NCBI GenBank assembly: GCA_009779855.1
Contig: WRBC01000002.1
Span: forward strand, 124,001 to 188,000
Direction of reading: 5' to 3'
Origin: Coriobacteriia bacterium
GTDB lineage: Bacteria; Actinomycetota; Coriobacteriia; WRKU01; WQUG01
Length of the DNA stretch: 64,000 nt
Shown here: positions 20,247 through 30,423 of the stretch, in pieces
How the letters are laid out: every line of letters begins with the position of its first letter
Numbering within the stretch: the stretch's first letter is position 1
Notes under the pieces: generated by a model
What the model saw: the letters and a program-made list of their open reading frames with translations, nothing else
The model's database searches: none
Told to the model about the DNA's origin: nothing
Translations under genes and position numbers: made by a program

Positions 20247-21239
20247 ATGACTAAGATATGCGTTATTGGAGCAGGCTCATGGGGTACGGCAGTTGCTTGG
20301 TTGTTGGATGGCAAAGGTCACAGCGTAAGAGTGTGGGCCTTTGAGCCAGAGATTGCTGACGCGATCAACAACACAGGCAGAAATCCTGTCTATCTGCCAC
20401 ATGTTAAATTTAGCGACCGTATATCAGCGACTGCTGATGTGGGCTCTGCGCTCAAGGGTGCAGACGCTGTAGTTATGGTGACCCCCAGTATTGGCGTGCG
20501 TGCAACTGCAGAAAAAATGGCAGAGGCTTTGCCTGAAGATGTGCCCGTCATTATTTTGAGTAAAGGCCTTGAAGCAGGGACCCATCTGCTTATGACAGAA
20601 ATTCTTGAAGAAGTGTTGGGTAATCCTGAAAGGATAGCAGCACTTTCTGGACCAAATCATGCTGAAGAGGTAAGTAAGGCAGTGCCTTCTGCAACCGTTG
20701 TCGCGGCGCATAATGAGGAGGTTGCAGGTTATTTTCAGGAGCTTTTCTCGACGCCTTTTTTCCGTGTGTATACGAACAATGACCTTATTGGCGTAGAGCT
20801 ATGTGGTGCGGGGAAGAATGTTATCGCTATTGCTTGCGGTATGTGTGACGGTTTGGGGCTGGGCGACAATGCGAAGGCATCGCTTATGACGCGCGGGCTT
20901 GCGGAATTGGTACGCCTAGGTGAGGCTGTCGGTGCAAAAACAGACACGTTTCGTGGTCTTGCCGGCATGGGAGACCTTATTGTTACCTGTACTTCAAAGC
21001 ACTCACGCAATAGATCGCTAGGAGAAGGAATCGCCCGTGGTGATACCCTAGAAGGCTATCAGGAGCGCACTAAGATGGTTGTTGAGGGTGCAGTGGCGTG
21101 TAACAGTATTTATGAGCTGGCTCGTGACCGAGATATAGAGGTTCCTATTACGCAACTTATTTATGAAATTATCTACGAAGGATTGGATCTTGAGCGGGGG
21201 ATGGCGATGTTAATGGATAGGCCCCTTCGTAAAGAGTGA
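20247..21239 (+). CDS. gpsA: Glycerol-3-phosphate dehydrogenase [NAD(P)+]
   Basis: KICVIGAGSWGTAVAWLL, LSGPNHAEEV, GAGKNVIAIACGMCDGLGLGDNAKASLMTRGL. Confidence 0.97.
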   Translation: MTKICVIGAGSWGTAVAWLLDGKGHSVRVWAFEPEIADAINNTGRNPVYLPHVKFSDRISATADVGSALKGADAVVMVTPSIGVRATAEKMAEALPEDVPVIILSKGLEAGTHLLMTEILEEVLGNPERIAALSGPNHAEEVSKAVPSATVVAAHNEEVAGYFQELFSTPFFRVYTNNDLIGVELCGAGKNVIAIACGMCDGLGLGDNAKASLMTRGLAELVRLGEAVGAKTDTFRGLAGMGDLIVTCTSKHSRNRSLGEGIARGDTLEGYQERTKMVVEGAVACNSIYELARDRDIEVPITQLIYEIIYEGLDLERGMAMLMDRPLRKE

Positions 21240-21377
21240 GCACGAACCCTAAACACCTGATATATCCTCTAGTTTATTTAGATTGTGCTATACTAACCCG
21301 TTGCGTGTTCGTGTGTCTGGTCGGAAACCACTCACTTAAAAGCGAAGCCACGTTTTACCTACATAAGGAGATTTTAC

Positions 21378-21839
21378 ATGAGATCCGGAATTCATCCAGA
21401 TTACAAAGTTACTGAATACACTTGTTCTTGCGGTAGTGTTTTTGAAAGCCATTCAACAAAGGGTGGTTCTGTCCGTCTAGAACTTTGCAATAAGTGTCAT
21501 CCTTTCTTTACTGGTACGCAGAAGTTTGTTGACACCGGTGGACGCGTTCAGCGCTTTGCTGATAAGTTTGGTGCGGCTGCTGCAGCAACCCTTGAAAAAG
21601 AAAAGGCTGCTACTGAAGCGCGTCGTGAAGAAGCAGAAAAGGAAGCTGCTGCTAAGGCTGCTGTTCGCGAAGAAAGAGCTGCTGCTAAGGCTGCTCGCGC
21701 TGCAGAATTCGAGAAGGCTGCTCCTGCAAAAGAAGAGACTACAGAAGAAGTCACTACTGAAGAGGCGCCAGCAGAGGCTGCTCCTGCAGAGGAAGCTCCT
21801 GCTACTGAAGCTGCGGCCGAAGAGACTAGGGAAGCTTAG
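21378..21839 (+). CDS. rpmE: 50S ribosomal protein L31 with a long Ala/Glu-rich C-terminal extension
   Basis: [27 protein letters not shown]...[31 protein letters not shown], then about 85 aa of A/E/K-rich sequence. Confidence 0.95.
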   Translation: MRSGIHPDYKVTEYTCSCGSVFESHSTKGGSVRLELCNKCHPFFTGTQKFVDTGGRVQRFADKFGAAAAATLEKEKAATEARREEAEKEAAAKAAVREERAAAKAARAAEFEKAAPAKEETTEEVTTEEAPAEAAPAEEAPATEAAAEETREA

Positions 21840-21856
21840 TTCATTTCTTGTGTGTC

Positions 21857-21911
21857 ACTCTCGATTCCTGCGCATAATGTTAATGTCGCGGGGGTCGAGA
21901 GTTTTTGTTTT
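21857..21911 (+). terminator. Rho-independent terminator after rpmE
   Basis: ACTCTCGATTCCTGCG...CGCGGGGGTCGAGAGT hairpin followed by TTTTGTTTTT. Confidence 0.85.
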
Positions 21912-22009
21912 TCATTCCACTTCCACTCCTAGTTTCCGCTGCGATGCTATCTGTGAACAGCGTAGCGAGAGGCCGATAGAGGGTCACCATAATCAGGAGG
22001 AGCATCAAT

Positions 22010-22699
22010 ATGCAGATTAAATTACTTTTTCACACACCTGATCCAGAGCGTGCTATTGCCGCCGCCGCGCGTCTTTGCTACGCAAAAGTAGGTGCCGATA
22101 CGCTTATGGATACTATGGATGACGCAGAAATCAAGCGCATTCTTAAGATTATTATGGGTAGTGGCCATCTGGCTGCACTAGAGCACGTTAGTTATACTTT
22201 TGCCCTTGATGGGGTATCACGCGCCATGACTCATCAGCTTGTACGTCACCGCTTAGCCAGCTATAACCAGCAATCACAGCGCTACGTTAGCTATGATGAC
22301 GAACCCGTGTTTATTGTGCCGCCAAAGGTGCGTGAAGCTGGGGGAGAAGCGAAAGCTGCTTACGTTCAGCACTGCAAAGAAGCCTTCGAGTCCTACCGTG
22401 ATCTAATTGATAAAGGGGTGCACAAAGAGGACGCACGTTACTTGTTACCCAATGCAATGGAAACTAAAATTGTGGTAACAATGAATACGCGTGAATTGCT
22501 GCACTTCTTTAGTCTGCGCTGTTGCCGTAGAGCCCAGTGGGAGATTCGTGAAGTTGCGGACAAGATGCTTGAACTGGCATCCCCTACAGCACCTTATATT
22601 TTTGCTGATGCAGGGGCTGCTTGTCGCAGAACCTTCTGTCCAGAGGGCAGTATGGCTTGTGGAAATCCCTTCCCTCGCGTTTTTCGGGATGAACTCTAA
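22010..22699 (+). CDS. thyX: Flavin-dependent thymidylate synthase
   Basis: ThyX motif RHRLASYNQQSQRYV. Confidence 0.96.
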   Translation: MQIKLLFHTPDPERAIAAAARLCYAKVGADTLMDTMDDAEIKRILKIIMGSGHLAALEHVSYTFALDGVSRAMTHQLVRHRLASYNQQSQRYVSYDDEPVFIVPPKVREAGGEAKAAYVQHCKEAFESYRDLIDKGVHKEDARYLLPNAMETKIVVTMNTRELLHFFSLRCCRRAQWEIREVADKMLELASPTAPYIFADAGAACRRTFCPEGSMACGNPFPRVFRDEL

Positions 22700-22701
22700 T
22701 C

Positions 22702-23919
22702 ATGAATAATGAGCAAACCTCTTATGGTGACGGACTCACTGATAGTCAGGTCAGCGATCAGGCTTCCGCTGATGAGGTAGCCTCAGCATCAACCTCGACA
22801 CCTGCACCAACGTTTAATGGTGTAACAGGCTATACGCCTATGCCTATTGGAGGGCAGGCAGTAATGGAGGGTGTCATGATGCGTGGCAAAACAGTTTGGG
22901 CTGTTGCTGCGCGCGACGAGCAGGGTGAAATCCATGTTGAACAGCATCCTTTGAAGACGGCTTCATCCCGCAATGCCTGGATGCAGTGGCCTGTCATTCG
23001 TGGTGTTGTGGGACTTGTTGAAAGTCTTGCATTGGGTACGAAGTCACTTGCTGCCTCTGCACGTATTGCTGGTCTTGAAGAGGCTGAAGAAGGTAAAGAA
23101 GGCCAAGACCGCGAATCCGCTATGACTAAGGGCATGATGGCTGTCTCTATGGCCTTAGGTATTGGCATGGCAGTGGTTCTTTTTATTCTTCTACCTACCT
23201 TTCTGACACAGCTTGTTATGGGTGGTGGAGCAGAAAACCTTTTTGCCCGAAACGCCTTAGATGGCGCTATCAGCATAATCATTTTCCTTAGTTACATTTA
23301 TGCAATAAGCCGCATGCCTGACATTAAGCGCGTTTTTCAGTATCACGGTGCAGAGCATAAGGTAATCCATGCCGTCGAAGCAGGTGACCCACTTACCGTC
23401 GAGTCGGCTCAAAAGTATGACACCATGCATAATCGTTGCGGAACTGCGTTCCTTGTCATGGTTATGGTTCTTGCTATCCTTGTTTTTTCGATGGTTCCTG
23501 TAAGTGCTATTGTTGATGCGCTGGGAATAACAAACTATGTTGCCATTTTTGGCATCCGCATAGCATCACGCTTGCTGCTGCTACCCCTTGTCGTGGGACT
23601 TGCGTATGAGGTGACCGTAAAGTGGGCATCAAAGAATACGCACCTAGGCATCGTGAAGCTTATTATGTGGCCAGGACTGCAAATGCAGCGCTTGACTACG
23701 GGGGAGCCTGACGACGACATGGTTGAAGTGGCTATTGCAGCCACAAAATCAGTACTTGCAGCAGAACAGGGCATGGTTGAGCCAGAGTCAGATTCCGAAC
23801 TAGCCTCAGAGAACGGTGCAAAGGATGACTCTGGAATTGCAGGTGGGACTACAGGCGAAGAAATAGACAAGACTGTCTTGCCACCCTTGAATCCGCAACC
23901 TGCTCCTGCAGGTGTCTAG
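22702..23919 (+). CDS. DUF1385 family membrane protein
   Basis: MPIGGQAVMEGVMMRGKTVWAVAAR; YHGAEHKVIHAVEAGDPLT; multiple TM segments. Confidence 0.88.
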   Translation: MNNEQTSYGDGLTDSQVSDQASADEVASASTSTPAPTFNGVTGYTPMPIGGQAVMEGVMMRGKTVWAVAARDEQGEIHVEQHPLKTASSRNAWMQWPVIRGVVGLVESLALGTKSLAASARIAGLEEAEEGKEGQDRESAMTKGMMAVSMALGIGMAVVLFILLPTFLTQLVMGGGAENLFARNALDGAISIIIFLSYIYAISRMPDIKRVFQYHGAEHKVIHAVEAGDPLTVESAQKYDTMHNRCGTAFLVMVMVLAILVFSMVPVSAIVDALGITNYVAIFGIRIASRLLLLPLVVGLAYEVTVKWASKNTHLGIVKLIMWPGLQMQRLTTGEPDDDMVEVAIAATKSVLAAEQGMVEPESDSELASENGAKDDSGIAGGTTGEEIDKTVLPPLNPQPAPAGV

Positions 23920-23964
23920 TCTTAGTGTCACGTCTATTGCACTTATCGGGTACAATTTAGAGCG

Positions 23965-24813
23965 ATGTTACTTGCAGTCGACATAGGAAATACCCAGACG
24001 GTACTGGGCCTTTTTGAAGGAGCAGAGCTACGCCATACCTGGCGTTTAGCAAGTGATGTAGCACGCACGCGCGATGAAGTAGGTGCAATCGTTACACACC
24101 TTTTTCTCGAAGCAGAAAGACAGGGACAGAGCTCCTTTGTCGTCAATCAGATGGTGATAGCAAGTGTGGTCCCTGCACTTACACGAACATGGATTGAACT
24201 TGCCCAGAACATGAGCTGCCTAAAAGGTGTCCGCAAGCCTCTTATAGTGGATTCTGCTATTGCGCGACATTACAGTAGGAACATTGTTAATCCAGCAGAG
24301 ATTGGAGCAGATCGTATTGCAAATGCCATTGCGGCAAGAATGCTTTACGGGGCTCCAGCAATCGTAGTTGATTTTGGCACAGCGACCAATATCGATGTTA
24401 TCGATAGTCAGGGCTACTATATTGGTGGCATCATTTCCCCCGGAATACAGGCTTCGGCAAATGCATTATTTAGCAGTGCTGCGCGGCTGCCTGCGGTAGA
24501 TTTAGAATTGCCCGAGTATACTCTGGGAACCACCACAAAGGCGGCAGTTCAATCGGGACTTTTGCGCGGTGAAGCGGCAAAGGTGGACGCGCTTATTTGG
24601 GCTCTAAGACAGGAAAATCCTATCCTGGCGAGACCAGGAATTGCCGTTGTCGCCACGGGCGGACTTGCTTCGCGTATCTTGCAGGCAACTACTCAGATTA
24701 CGCATCACGACCCTGACCTTACTCTGAAGGGGCTCTACCTTATTGCGGTACTACAGATTGAGGGACAGGCTAGAGGACGGACCGAAGAACAGGTTAGAGG
24801 ACCACGTCCATGA
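23965..24813 (+). CDS. coaX: Type III pantothenate kinase
   Basis: MLLAVDIGNTQTVLGLFEG, EIGADRIANA, VVDFGTATNIDVI, GGIISPGIQ. Confidence 0.95.
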   Translation: MLLAVDIGNTQTVLGLFEGAELRHTWRLASDVARTRDEVGAIVTHLFLEAERQGQSSFVVNQMVIASVVPALTRTWIELAQNMSCLKGVRKPLIVDSAIARHYSRNIVNPAEIGADRIANAIAARMLYGAPAIVVDFGTATNIDVIDSQGYYIGGIISPGIQASANALFSSAARLPAVDLELPEYTLGTTTKAAVQSGLLRGEAAKVDALIWALRQENPILARPGIAVVATGGLASRILQATTQITHHDPDLTLKGLYLIAVLQIEGQARGRTEEQVRGPRP

Positions 24814-25427
24814 GCGAGATGATTCGCATAGGGGGAAAGGTTCTTTCGCGCGATAAATTGTATGGCGCAATCGACCAATTGCTGCTGGATCGCTCAAAGG
24901 GAGCAACGCAGGCAGAGGCTGCCCGTGTTGCAGGTGTTTCACGTAGCTTCGTTTCAAACCTTGAGTCCCTAGGTGAGGTGCGCTATGGCGCGCGTGTTGC
25001 ACTGGTTGCTTTTCCTGTTTCTAATGGAGACGAGCTACGCAAGCTTGTGGAAGAATTTTCCTTAGACTTTGCATTAATCTTTTCGCAAGATGAACGTTCC
25101 CGTGCAGAATCAGGAAATGCGGGGGACATGCTAAATCAGCTACTTGACACCTTAGTCGAGCTAAACAATTATTCTGCAGTCATTGTGCTTGCAAGTGATT
25201 GGCGCGTACAGACCATGAAGCGTTTGCTGGATTCAGATGTTATTGGGATTGAATTGGGTGCATCACCACTGCACAATGATGTTGAGGTAGATATTGATCA
25301 TCTGCGCAGTATCCTTACAGGGGTCATAGAGGGCGCGCAGGACGAACAGCAACCTTCCAGGGGTGGGCGCATGAGTGAACGTGGTCAACGCGTAAGAAAG
25401 GCGTGGGATCAATTAAAGCGCCAGTAG
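24810..25427 (+). CDS. HTH regulator-like protein, translationally coupled to coaX
   Basis: ATGA overlap with coaX; GATQAEAARVAGVSRSFVSNLESLGEVRYG helix-turn-helix. Confidence 0.7.
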   Translation: MSEMIRIGGKVLSRDKLYGAIDQLLLDRSKGATQAEAARVAGVSRSFVSNLESLGEVRYGARVALVAFPVSNGDELRKLVEEFSLDFALIFSQDERSRAESGNAGDMLNQLLDTLVELNNYSAVIVLASDWRVQTMKRLLDSDVIGIELGASPLHNDVEVDIDHLRSILTGVIEGAQDEQQPSRGGRMSERGQRVRKAWDQLKRQ

Positions 25428-26377
25428 ATATGGCAGCTACGCCAGATTTGCAACCAGTAGCACCTCAGAAATCCGTAGTGAGTATTTCCCTGGGTTCATC
25501 TGCACGCGATCATCAAGCAGAGATTCAATTAGGCAATCAGTATTTTTCAGTACACCGTGAAGGCACAGATGGTGACTCCGATGTGCTTAAACGCAGATTG
25601 GTAGAGCTAGATGCAGATCCTACGGTTGCTGCTATTGGCCTAGGAGGGACTGATCTTTTTCTTAATGCTGCAGATCGCACTTACTGGCTTCGTGAAACGA
25701 AATCACTTGCAAAAATTGTGCGCAATAAAGCACTGGTGGATGGGTCTGGTCTCAAAGGGGCTGTAGAGGCTGATACGGTTCGTCACCTGCGCGATGATCT
25801 TGGGATAGATCTCTTAGAAAAAAGGGTACTTATCACCTCAGCTGTAGATCGTTGGGGACTGGGAATGGCCTTTTGTGACGCAGGAGTAGATACAGATTTT
25901 GCAGATCTTTTCTACATATTGGGCTTGCGCAAGATTATTCGGGACAGAAAAACGCTGACCCGTGTTGTGCGTATGGCGGCACCCCTTGCAGTTCAGCTAC
26001 CTTTTGCCTGGTTGTACCCTTCAGGCTCTGACCATACTTCAGAGCCAAAGCTGCATCCGTGGACCGATAAACTCTACGAGGACTACGATATTATTGCTGG
26101 TGACTATAAGTACATTGCAAAATACATGCCACCCAATCTTAAAGATACTTGGGTCATCACTAATACAACAACGGAAGAAGACGTTGAATTCTTGCGTTCA
26201 CGCGGGGTAAGTAAGCTAATAACCACAACACCCCGTCTTGAGGGACGTACCTTTGGTACGAATGTGATGGAGGCTCTTTTAGTAGCTGCAGCGGGGGAGA
26301 GTCATCCATTAAGCCCACAGGGGTATTTGGATCTTTTGGCGAAGTATGACTTGCGCCCAAGTGTTCAAGAACTGTAG
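25403..26377 (+). CDS. Quinate 5-dehydrogenase-like conserved protein (function uncertain)
   Basis: GLGGTDLFLNAADRTYWLRETKSLAKIV..., DYDIIAGDYKYIAKYMPPNLKD; overlaps the preceding gene. Confidence 0.55.
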   Translation: MGSIKAPVDMAATPDLQPVAPQKSVVSISLGSSARDHQAEIQLGNQYFSVHREGTDGDSDVLKRRLVELDADPTVAAIGLGGTDLFLNAADRTYWLRETKSLAKIVRNKALVDGSGLKGAVEADTVRHLRDDLGIDLLEKRVLITSAVDRWGLGMAFCDAGVDTDFADLFYILGLRKIIRDRKTLTRVVRMAAPLAVQLPFAWLYPSGSDHTSEPKLHPWTDKLYEDYDIIAGDYKYIAKYMPPNLKDTWVITNTTTEEDVEFLRSRGVSKLITTTPRLEGRTFGTNVMEALLVAAAGESHPLSPQGYLDLLAKYDLRPSVQEL

Positions 26378-26458
26378 AGGGTTATTGCTGCATACTATAT
26401 ATGACTAAGTATCAGCATTTCATAATTCCTGCACTACAATATGTAAATATGCAAAAAA

Positions 26459-26507
26459 TTATGTAATAGTTGTTACATAACCCCCCCCCCCCATTTCCTG
26501 CCATAAT
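26459..26507 (+). promoter_or_regulatory. Dyad operator plus C12 tract plus -10-like CATAAT upstream of an adhesin gene
   Basis: TTATGTAA-TAGTTG-TTACATAA (26459-26480), CCCCCCCCCCCC (26481-26492), CATAAT (26502-26507). Confidence 0.6.
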
Positions 26508-26585
26508 ACATTTACGCATAAGGTGTGTGTGGCTCCTCATGTGTCGTTTGACGATGCAAAACTAAATGGAATTGAGGTAGATTCT

Positions 26586-29500
26586 ATGGCCCCACGATCA
26601 GGTACCCTGCGGAAATTTTCTTTTAGGAAATTCTCCTTGCGCAAGAAAATAATTGTTTCTCTTTTAGCTGTCCTTTTGGTGGCTCTTCCCTTGTTAGCAG
26701 TAGCCAACCCTGATGTAGTGCAGTCTGCTGCAAGTCAGATTCAGCAACTTTTTGTAGGATCACAGACTTCTTCTGAATCTGTTACTGCGCGAGACTTGCC
26801 CAGGGGCGGAGAAGGGGATATCTTATCTCAGAGACTAGCTATACCACTAAGTACTCCTGTTCCTGTGTCTTCAGAGACAGAACTGCGGACTGCCATCAAT
26901 GCGGGTGAGGATTACATTGAGCTGACTCAAAGTTTTACAGCGGCAGGTGTATTTGCTGTTGGTTCACACACTCCTACTATTGTGAGTGACGTAAATGGTC
27001 CTCACACGATTACAAGAAATTCAGGCACAACACGCCACTTCACTGTTGGGGTAGATGGATCGCTTACTTTAGGAAACATCATTCTAGAAGGTGATCATGA
27101 AAATGTTGCGGGTAATCACGGCGGGGTAGGACTTACGGGTGTAAGGGCTAGACTCACCCTTAATGATGGTGCCGTTATTACTGGCAATAGGTTTAGTATG
27201 GGTGGTGGAGTAGATGTAAATGCTAATCAGTCAACACTCATTATGAATGCAGGCTCTGTCGTAACCAATAATAGGGCAAATACTGGTGGCGGTGTACGTA
27301 TCAATTCGGGACTTAATATACCTGGAGTAAACTCAGGAACAAACCCGCCCGTTACTATAAATCCTGGTGCGACAATTAGTTATAACCAGGCTGGAACTAA
27401 CCCCTCATCAGGTTCAGCCATCGCTGGTGGCGGTATTTGGGTAAGCGAATCCTCGCTTGTCATGAATGGTGGAAGCATCCTTAACAATACCTCAATGGGT
27501 CCTGGCGGTGCTATTAGCTTTACCGGTCAAACAAGTGGACCAGGGGGACAGCATCAGCAGCATTTCACTATGAATGATGGGCTTGTTGATGGTAATGTTT
27601 CTCACGGAACCACTTTAGGTGGCGGGGCTTTCAGTATCACTACAGGGATCGGGGAAACACTTAACCGAATTATTCCACACTACAATTTCTATGGGGGCAC
27701 TGTTAGTAATAACAGAGATCATTCCACCGGCTGGAGAAGAACTGGCGGCGGAATGGATGCCAGCGGGGCAAATAGAATCACGATTGATAATATCTGGACG
27801 GGTAATCGCTCAGAGAATGGGGATGGTGGTGCCTTTAGTGTCTCGAGTACTGCTGGGGGCTATCAAACTGTTATCATTAGGGAAAATGCAGAGATAACGT
27901 ATAATTTCTCTCATGGTGTAGGTGGTGCCATCTATCTCACGCCAAATGATGAGGTACGGTTCGCTGCACAGGGTATGAGGAACCACCTCTATATGCATGG
28001 AGGAACGATTGCCTATAACACCACACGTTCTGGCATGCTTGGTGGCGGAATATACCTCGAACATATGCAGTGGAATATTCCGAATCCTGAAGCCACAAAT
28101 TTGGGCCTAACTCCAGGAATGCACTGGAGTGGTGCTGGCATGACTTTTCATGGTGGTGAAATCAGAAACAATGGCTACACTACCGATCCTGGCAGTGGAA
28201 ATGCTACCGTTCAAGTTTTTGCTGGTGGCGGTGTGTACGTAAGACACTTCGCTGAATTTGTAGCAACGGGACAAAGCGACAGTGCTATTGCAGGCAACAG
28301 GGCAACGCTTGATGGGGGAGGAATTTTTACTGAAGCCTTCCAGAATGAGCCTATTCTTGCAAGGTGTTCAAATGTACACACGCCAAACGGCCTACCTAGC
28401 GGTTCTCCTATTACAGAGCAGTGCAATCTCTTTCCCTATCACAATCTGGTTATTGATAGGGAGGTAGCTTTTGCGGGTAATATCGCAGGACGCGGCAGCT
28501 TTGCTAATCCCAACAATCCAGAAGGTACAAACATTGACTTCCCTCTTAGCGGGCCGTCTGTGTTTGCCCCTATCTTCATGCATACGCTGAATAATGCAGA
28601 CATTAATTATAGAAGGTCTGCTACAGTAGTTCTTCACAAGACACTGACCATGCCAGAAGATGTTGCAACGCCTAGCCCGCTGCCTACCTTTGACTTTACC
28701 TTTACTCCCGTACAGTTTCAGTTAAGCGGTGGCGGATTCTCAAGACCTGTTGCTGACTTCCAGACCTTGCTAGCAAGTCCGCAGACCGTTGCACTTAATT
28801 CCGCTACAACTACTACTGCATCAGGTGCGCGAACTATCACGGGGACACTTAATGTTCTTCAGTTACTCGAGTCCCTTCAGCCTTTCCCAGGCGCAGGAGT
28901 ATTTGCGTGGACAGTAAGCGAGGTAGATGGCAGTTCTGGGACTACTCCGCCATTAGAGATGACCTATGATACAGATACACATTTCCAGTTAAGGGTAGCT
29001 ACAAACGCTAGTGGTAACATTACCGCTGTAGGGGTCTTCGAGTTGGACGAAATTTCAGGTAATCTGGTCCCAGGCAATGAAGTCGCCAGTGGCGGCATGA
29101 GCTTTGTAAATAACTACACGGTAGTGATCCCGCCCCCAGAAATGGGGATTACGAAGACGCTCACCCTGCCAGAAGGAACACCTCTTCCGACGCCGATAAG
29201 CTTTGATTTCCAGTTTACGCCGGTAACGCAAAGGCTTAATAATGCTGCACCTTACATTTATTCAAGAGCAGATCAGCCAACGATTAGTCCAAACCCTATA
29301 ACTATACCCTTAAGTTCTGCAACAGCAACTACTACTGCAGGCACAACGACACTTGTGGGACACTTTGATTTAGGTGCACTGCTTAATAATTTAACCTTCC
29401 CAGGTGGGGGAATCTTTGTCTGGAACTTGCATGAAATAGCAGGATCATCCGGTACTGTTATTCCTTCAACGGTCACCTATGACCAGAACCGTTTCCAGAT

Positions 29501-30260
29501 AAGGGTGCATGTAGACAGGCATGGAACTCCTGTAAACATAGAGGTTATAGAGCTTGAGCTTGTTTCAGGGTCCTGGGTACCGAATCTTGATAACAAGCCA
29601 GATGATATCGAGTTTGTGAATGTGTACAGAGGACTGGGGGATATGGATGTCTCTAAGACTATTCCCAGTACTGACAGGAACTTGCTAGCTAACCTTAATA
29701 CGTTCTTTGATTTTAGTATTACACTTACGGCACATAATGCGCTGAGTACTGGGGACGGAACGACTCCGGTACCGCTGCCAGCTGCGGTAACTGCGACTAT
29801 CATAGGACGTGATGGGAGCCCTGTTGCTGCACCAAGAAACCCCGTAACTATTGCTATTTCTTCAGGCGTGGGAACTCAGGATTTCCAGCTGATGCACGGG
29901 GAAAGGTTAGTTCTGGATGGGACGCATGGAAGCACCAGATTGCCTTATGGAACTACCTGGCAAGTAACAGAATATGCCCATCCGCAGTTTGCTCCAACGG
30001 TGGAAATAACTGTAGGGGGAACCACTTTGACTCCAGCGCTTACCGAAGATCCGAATACTAACCTTTCTACAGGAAACCGAATCCTCACAGGTGGAGGAGG
30101 CAATTCGGCTGACTTTGAGAATAACCATCAGTTTGCCCCTCCGACAGGACTTATAGTGCAGAGTGCACCGATTGCTTTGGCACTGCTTGCCGCCCTAGCC
30201 CTGCTTGTGCTAATTGCTCTTCGCAGAAGGCGGACTATAGAGAAGATGCCACTTGTCTAG
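26586..30260 (+). CDS. Large surface adhesin: right-handed beta-helix-like head, streptococcal-pilin-type isopeptide-like modules, C-terminal APPTG plus TM anchor
   Basis: Start moved to MAPRSGTLRKFSFRK (GAGGTAG ribosome-binding site). GGG/NNT-rich repeats; repeated KTLTLPE...FDFQFTPV...YDQNRFQIRV modules; HQFAPPTGLIVQSAPIALALLAALALLVLIALRRRR. Confidence 0.85.
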   Translation: MAPRSGTLRKFSFRKFSLRKKIIVSLLAVLLVALPLLAVANPDVVQSAASQIQQLFVGSQTSSESVTARDLPRGGEGDILSQRLAIPLSTPVPVSSETELRTAINAGEDYIELTQSFTAAGVFAVGSHTPTIVSDVNGPHTITRNSGTTRHFTVGVDGSLTLGNIILEGDHENVAGNHGGVGLTGVRARLTLNDGAVITGNRFSMGGGVDVNANQSTLIMNAGSVVTNNRANTGGGVRINSGLNIPGVNSGTNPPVTINPGATISYNQAGTNPSSGSAIAGGGIWVSESSLVMNGGSILNNTSMGPGGAISFTGQTSGPGGQHQQHFTMNDGLVDGNVSHGTTLGGGAFSITTGIGETLNRIIPHYNFYGGTVSNNRDHSTGWRRTGGGMDASGANRITIDNIWTGNRSENGDGGAFSVSSTAGGYQTVIIRENAEITYNFSHGVGGAIYLTPNDEVRFAAQGMRNHLYMHGGTIAYNTTRSGMLGGGIYLEHMQWNIPNPEATNLGLTPGMHWSGAGMTFHGGEIRNNGYTTDPGSGNATVQVFAGGGVYVRHFAEFVATGQSDSAIAGNRATLDGGGIFTEAFQNEPILARCSNVHTPNGLPSGSPITEQCNLFPYHNLVIDREVAFAGNIAGRGSFANPNNPEGTNIDFPLSGPSVFAPIFMHTLNNADINYRRSATVVLHKTLTMPEDVATPSPLPTFDFTFTPVQFQLSGGGFSRPVADFQTLLASPQTVALNSATTTTASGARTITGTLNVLQLLESLQPFPGAGVFAWTVSEVDGSSGTTPPLEMTYDTDTHFQLRVATNASGNITAVGVFELDEISGNLVPGNEVASGGMSFVNNYTVVIPPPEMGITKTLTLPEGTPLPTPISFDFQFTPVTQRLNNAAPYIYSRADQPTISPNPITIPLSSATATTTAGTTTLVGHFDLGALLNNLTFPGGGIFVWNLHEIAGSSGTVIPSTVTYDQNRFQIRVHVDRHGTPVNIEVIELELVSGSWVPNLDNKPDDIEFVNVYRGLGDMDVSKTIPSTDRNLLANLNTFFDFSITLTAHNALSTGDGTTPVPLPAAVTATIIGRDGSPVAAPRNPVTIAISSGVGTQDFQLMHGERLVLDGTHGSTRLPYGTTWQVTEYAHPQFAPTVEITVGGTTLTPALTEDPNTNLSTGNRILTGGGGNSADFENNHQFAPPTGLIVQSAPIALALLAALALLVLIALRRRRTIEKMPLV

Positions 30261-30342
30261 CTAAGGACTTGAGAACACTAGCTTAAGCATGCTCAAATAA
30301 AGGTAGTTCATACTTGTCGGTTGCTATCTTTTTGAGAAATAA

Positions 30343-30384
30343 GAAGAAGGTCACACTTTTCATCGCTTTAGTGTGACCTTCTTC
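30343..30384. terminator. Bidirectional terminator between the adhesin gene and lysR
   Basis: GAAGAAGGTCACACT...AGTGTGACCTTCTTC perfect 15-bp stem. Confidence 0.88.
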
Positions 30385-30423
30385 GCTTTATTAATCTTAT
30401 GAGAATGGTACTGTGGCGGTTTG

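Noticed and set aside
26523-26585. Track GTG start of the beta-helix adhesin and possible translational phase variation through the C tract
   Set aside because: The frame upstream hits TAA at 26478-26480 with no ATG before 26586, which has a better ribosome-binding site; transcriptional effect preferred.
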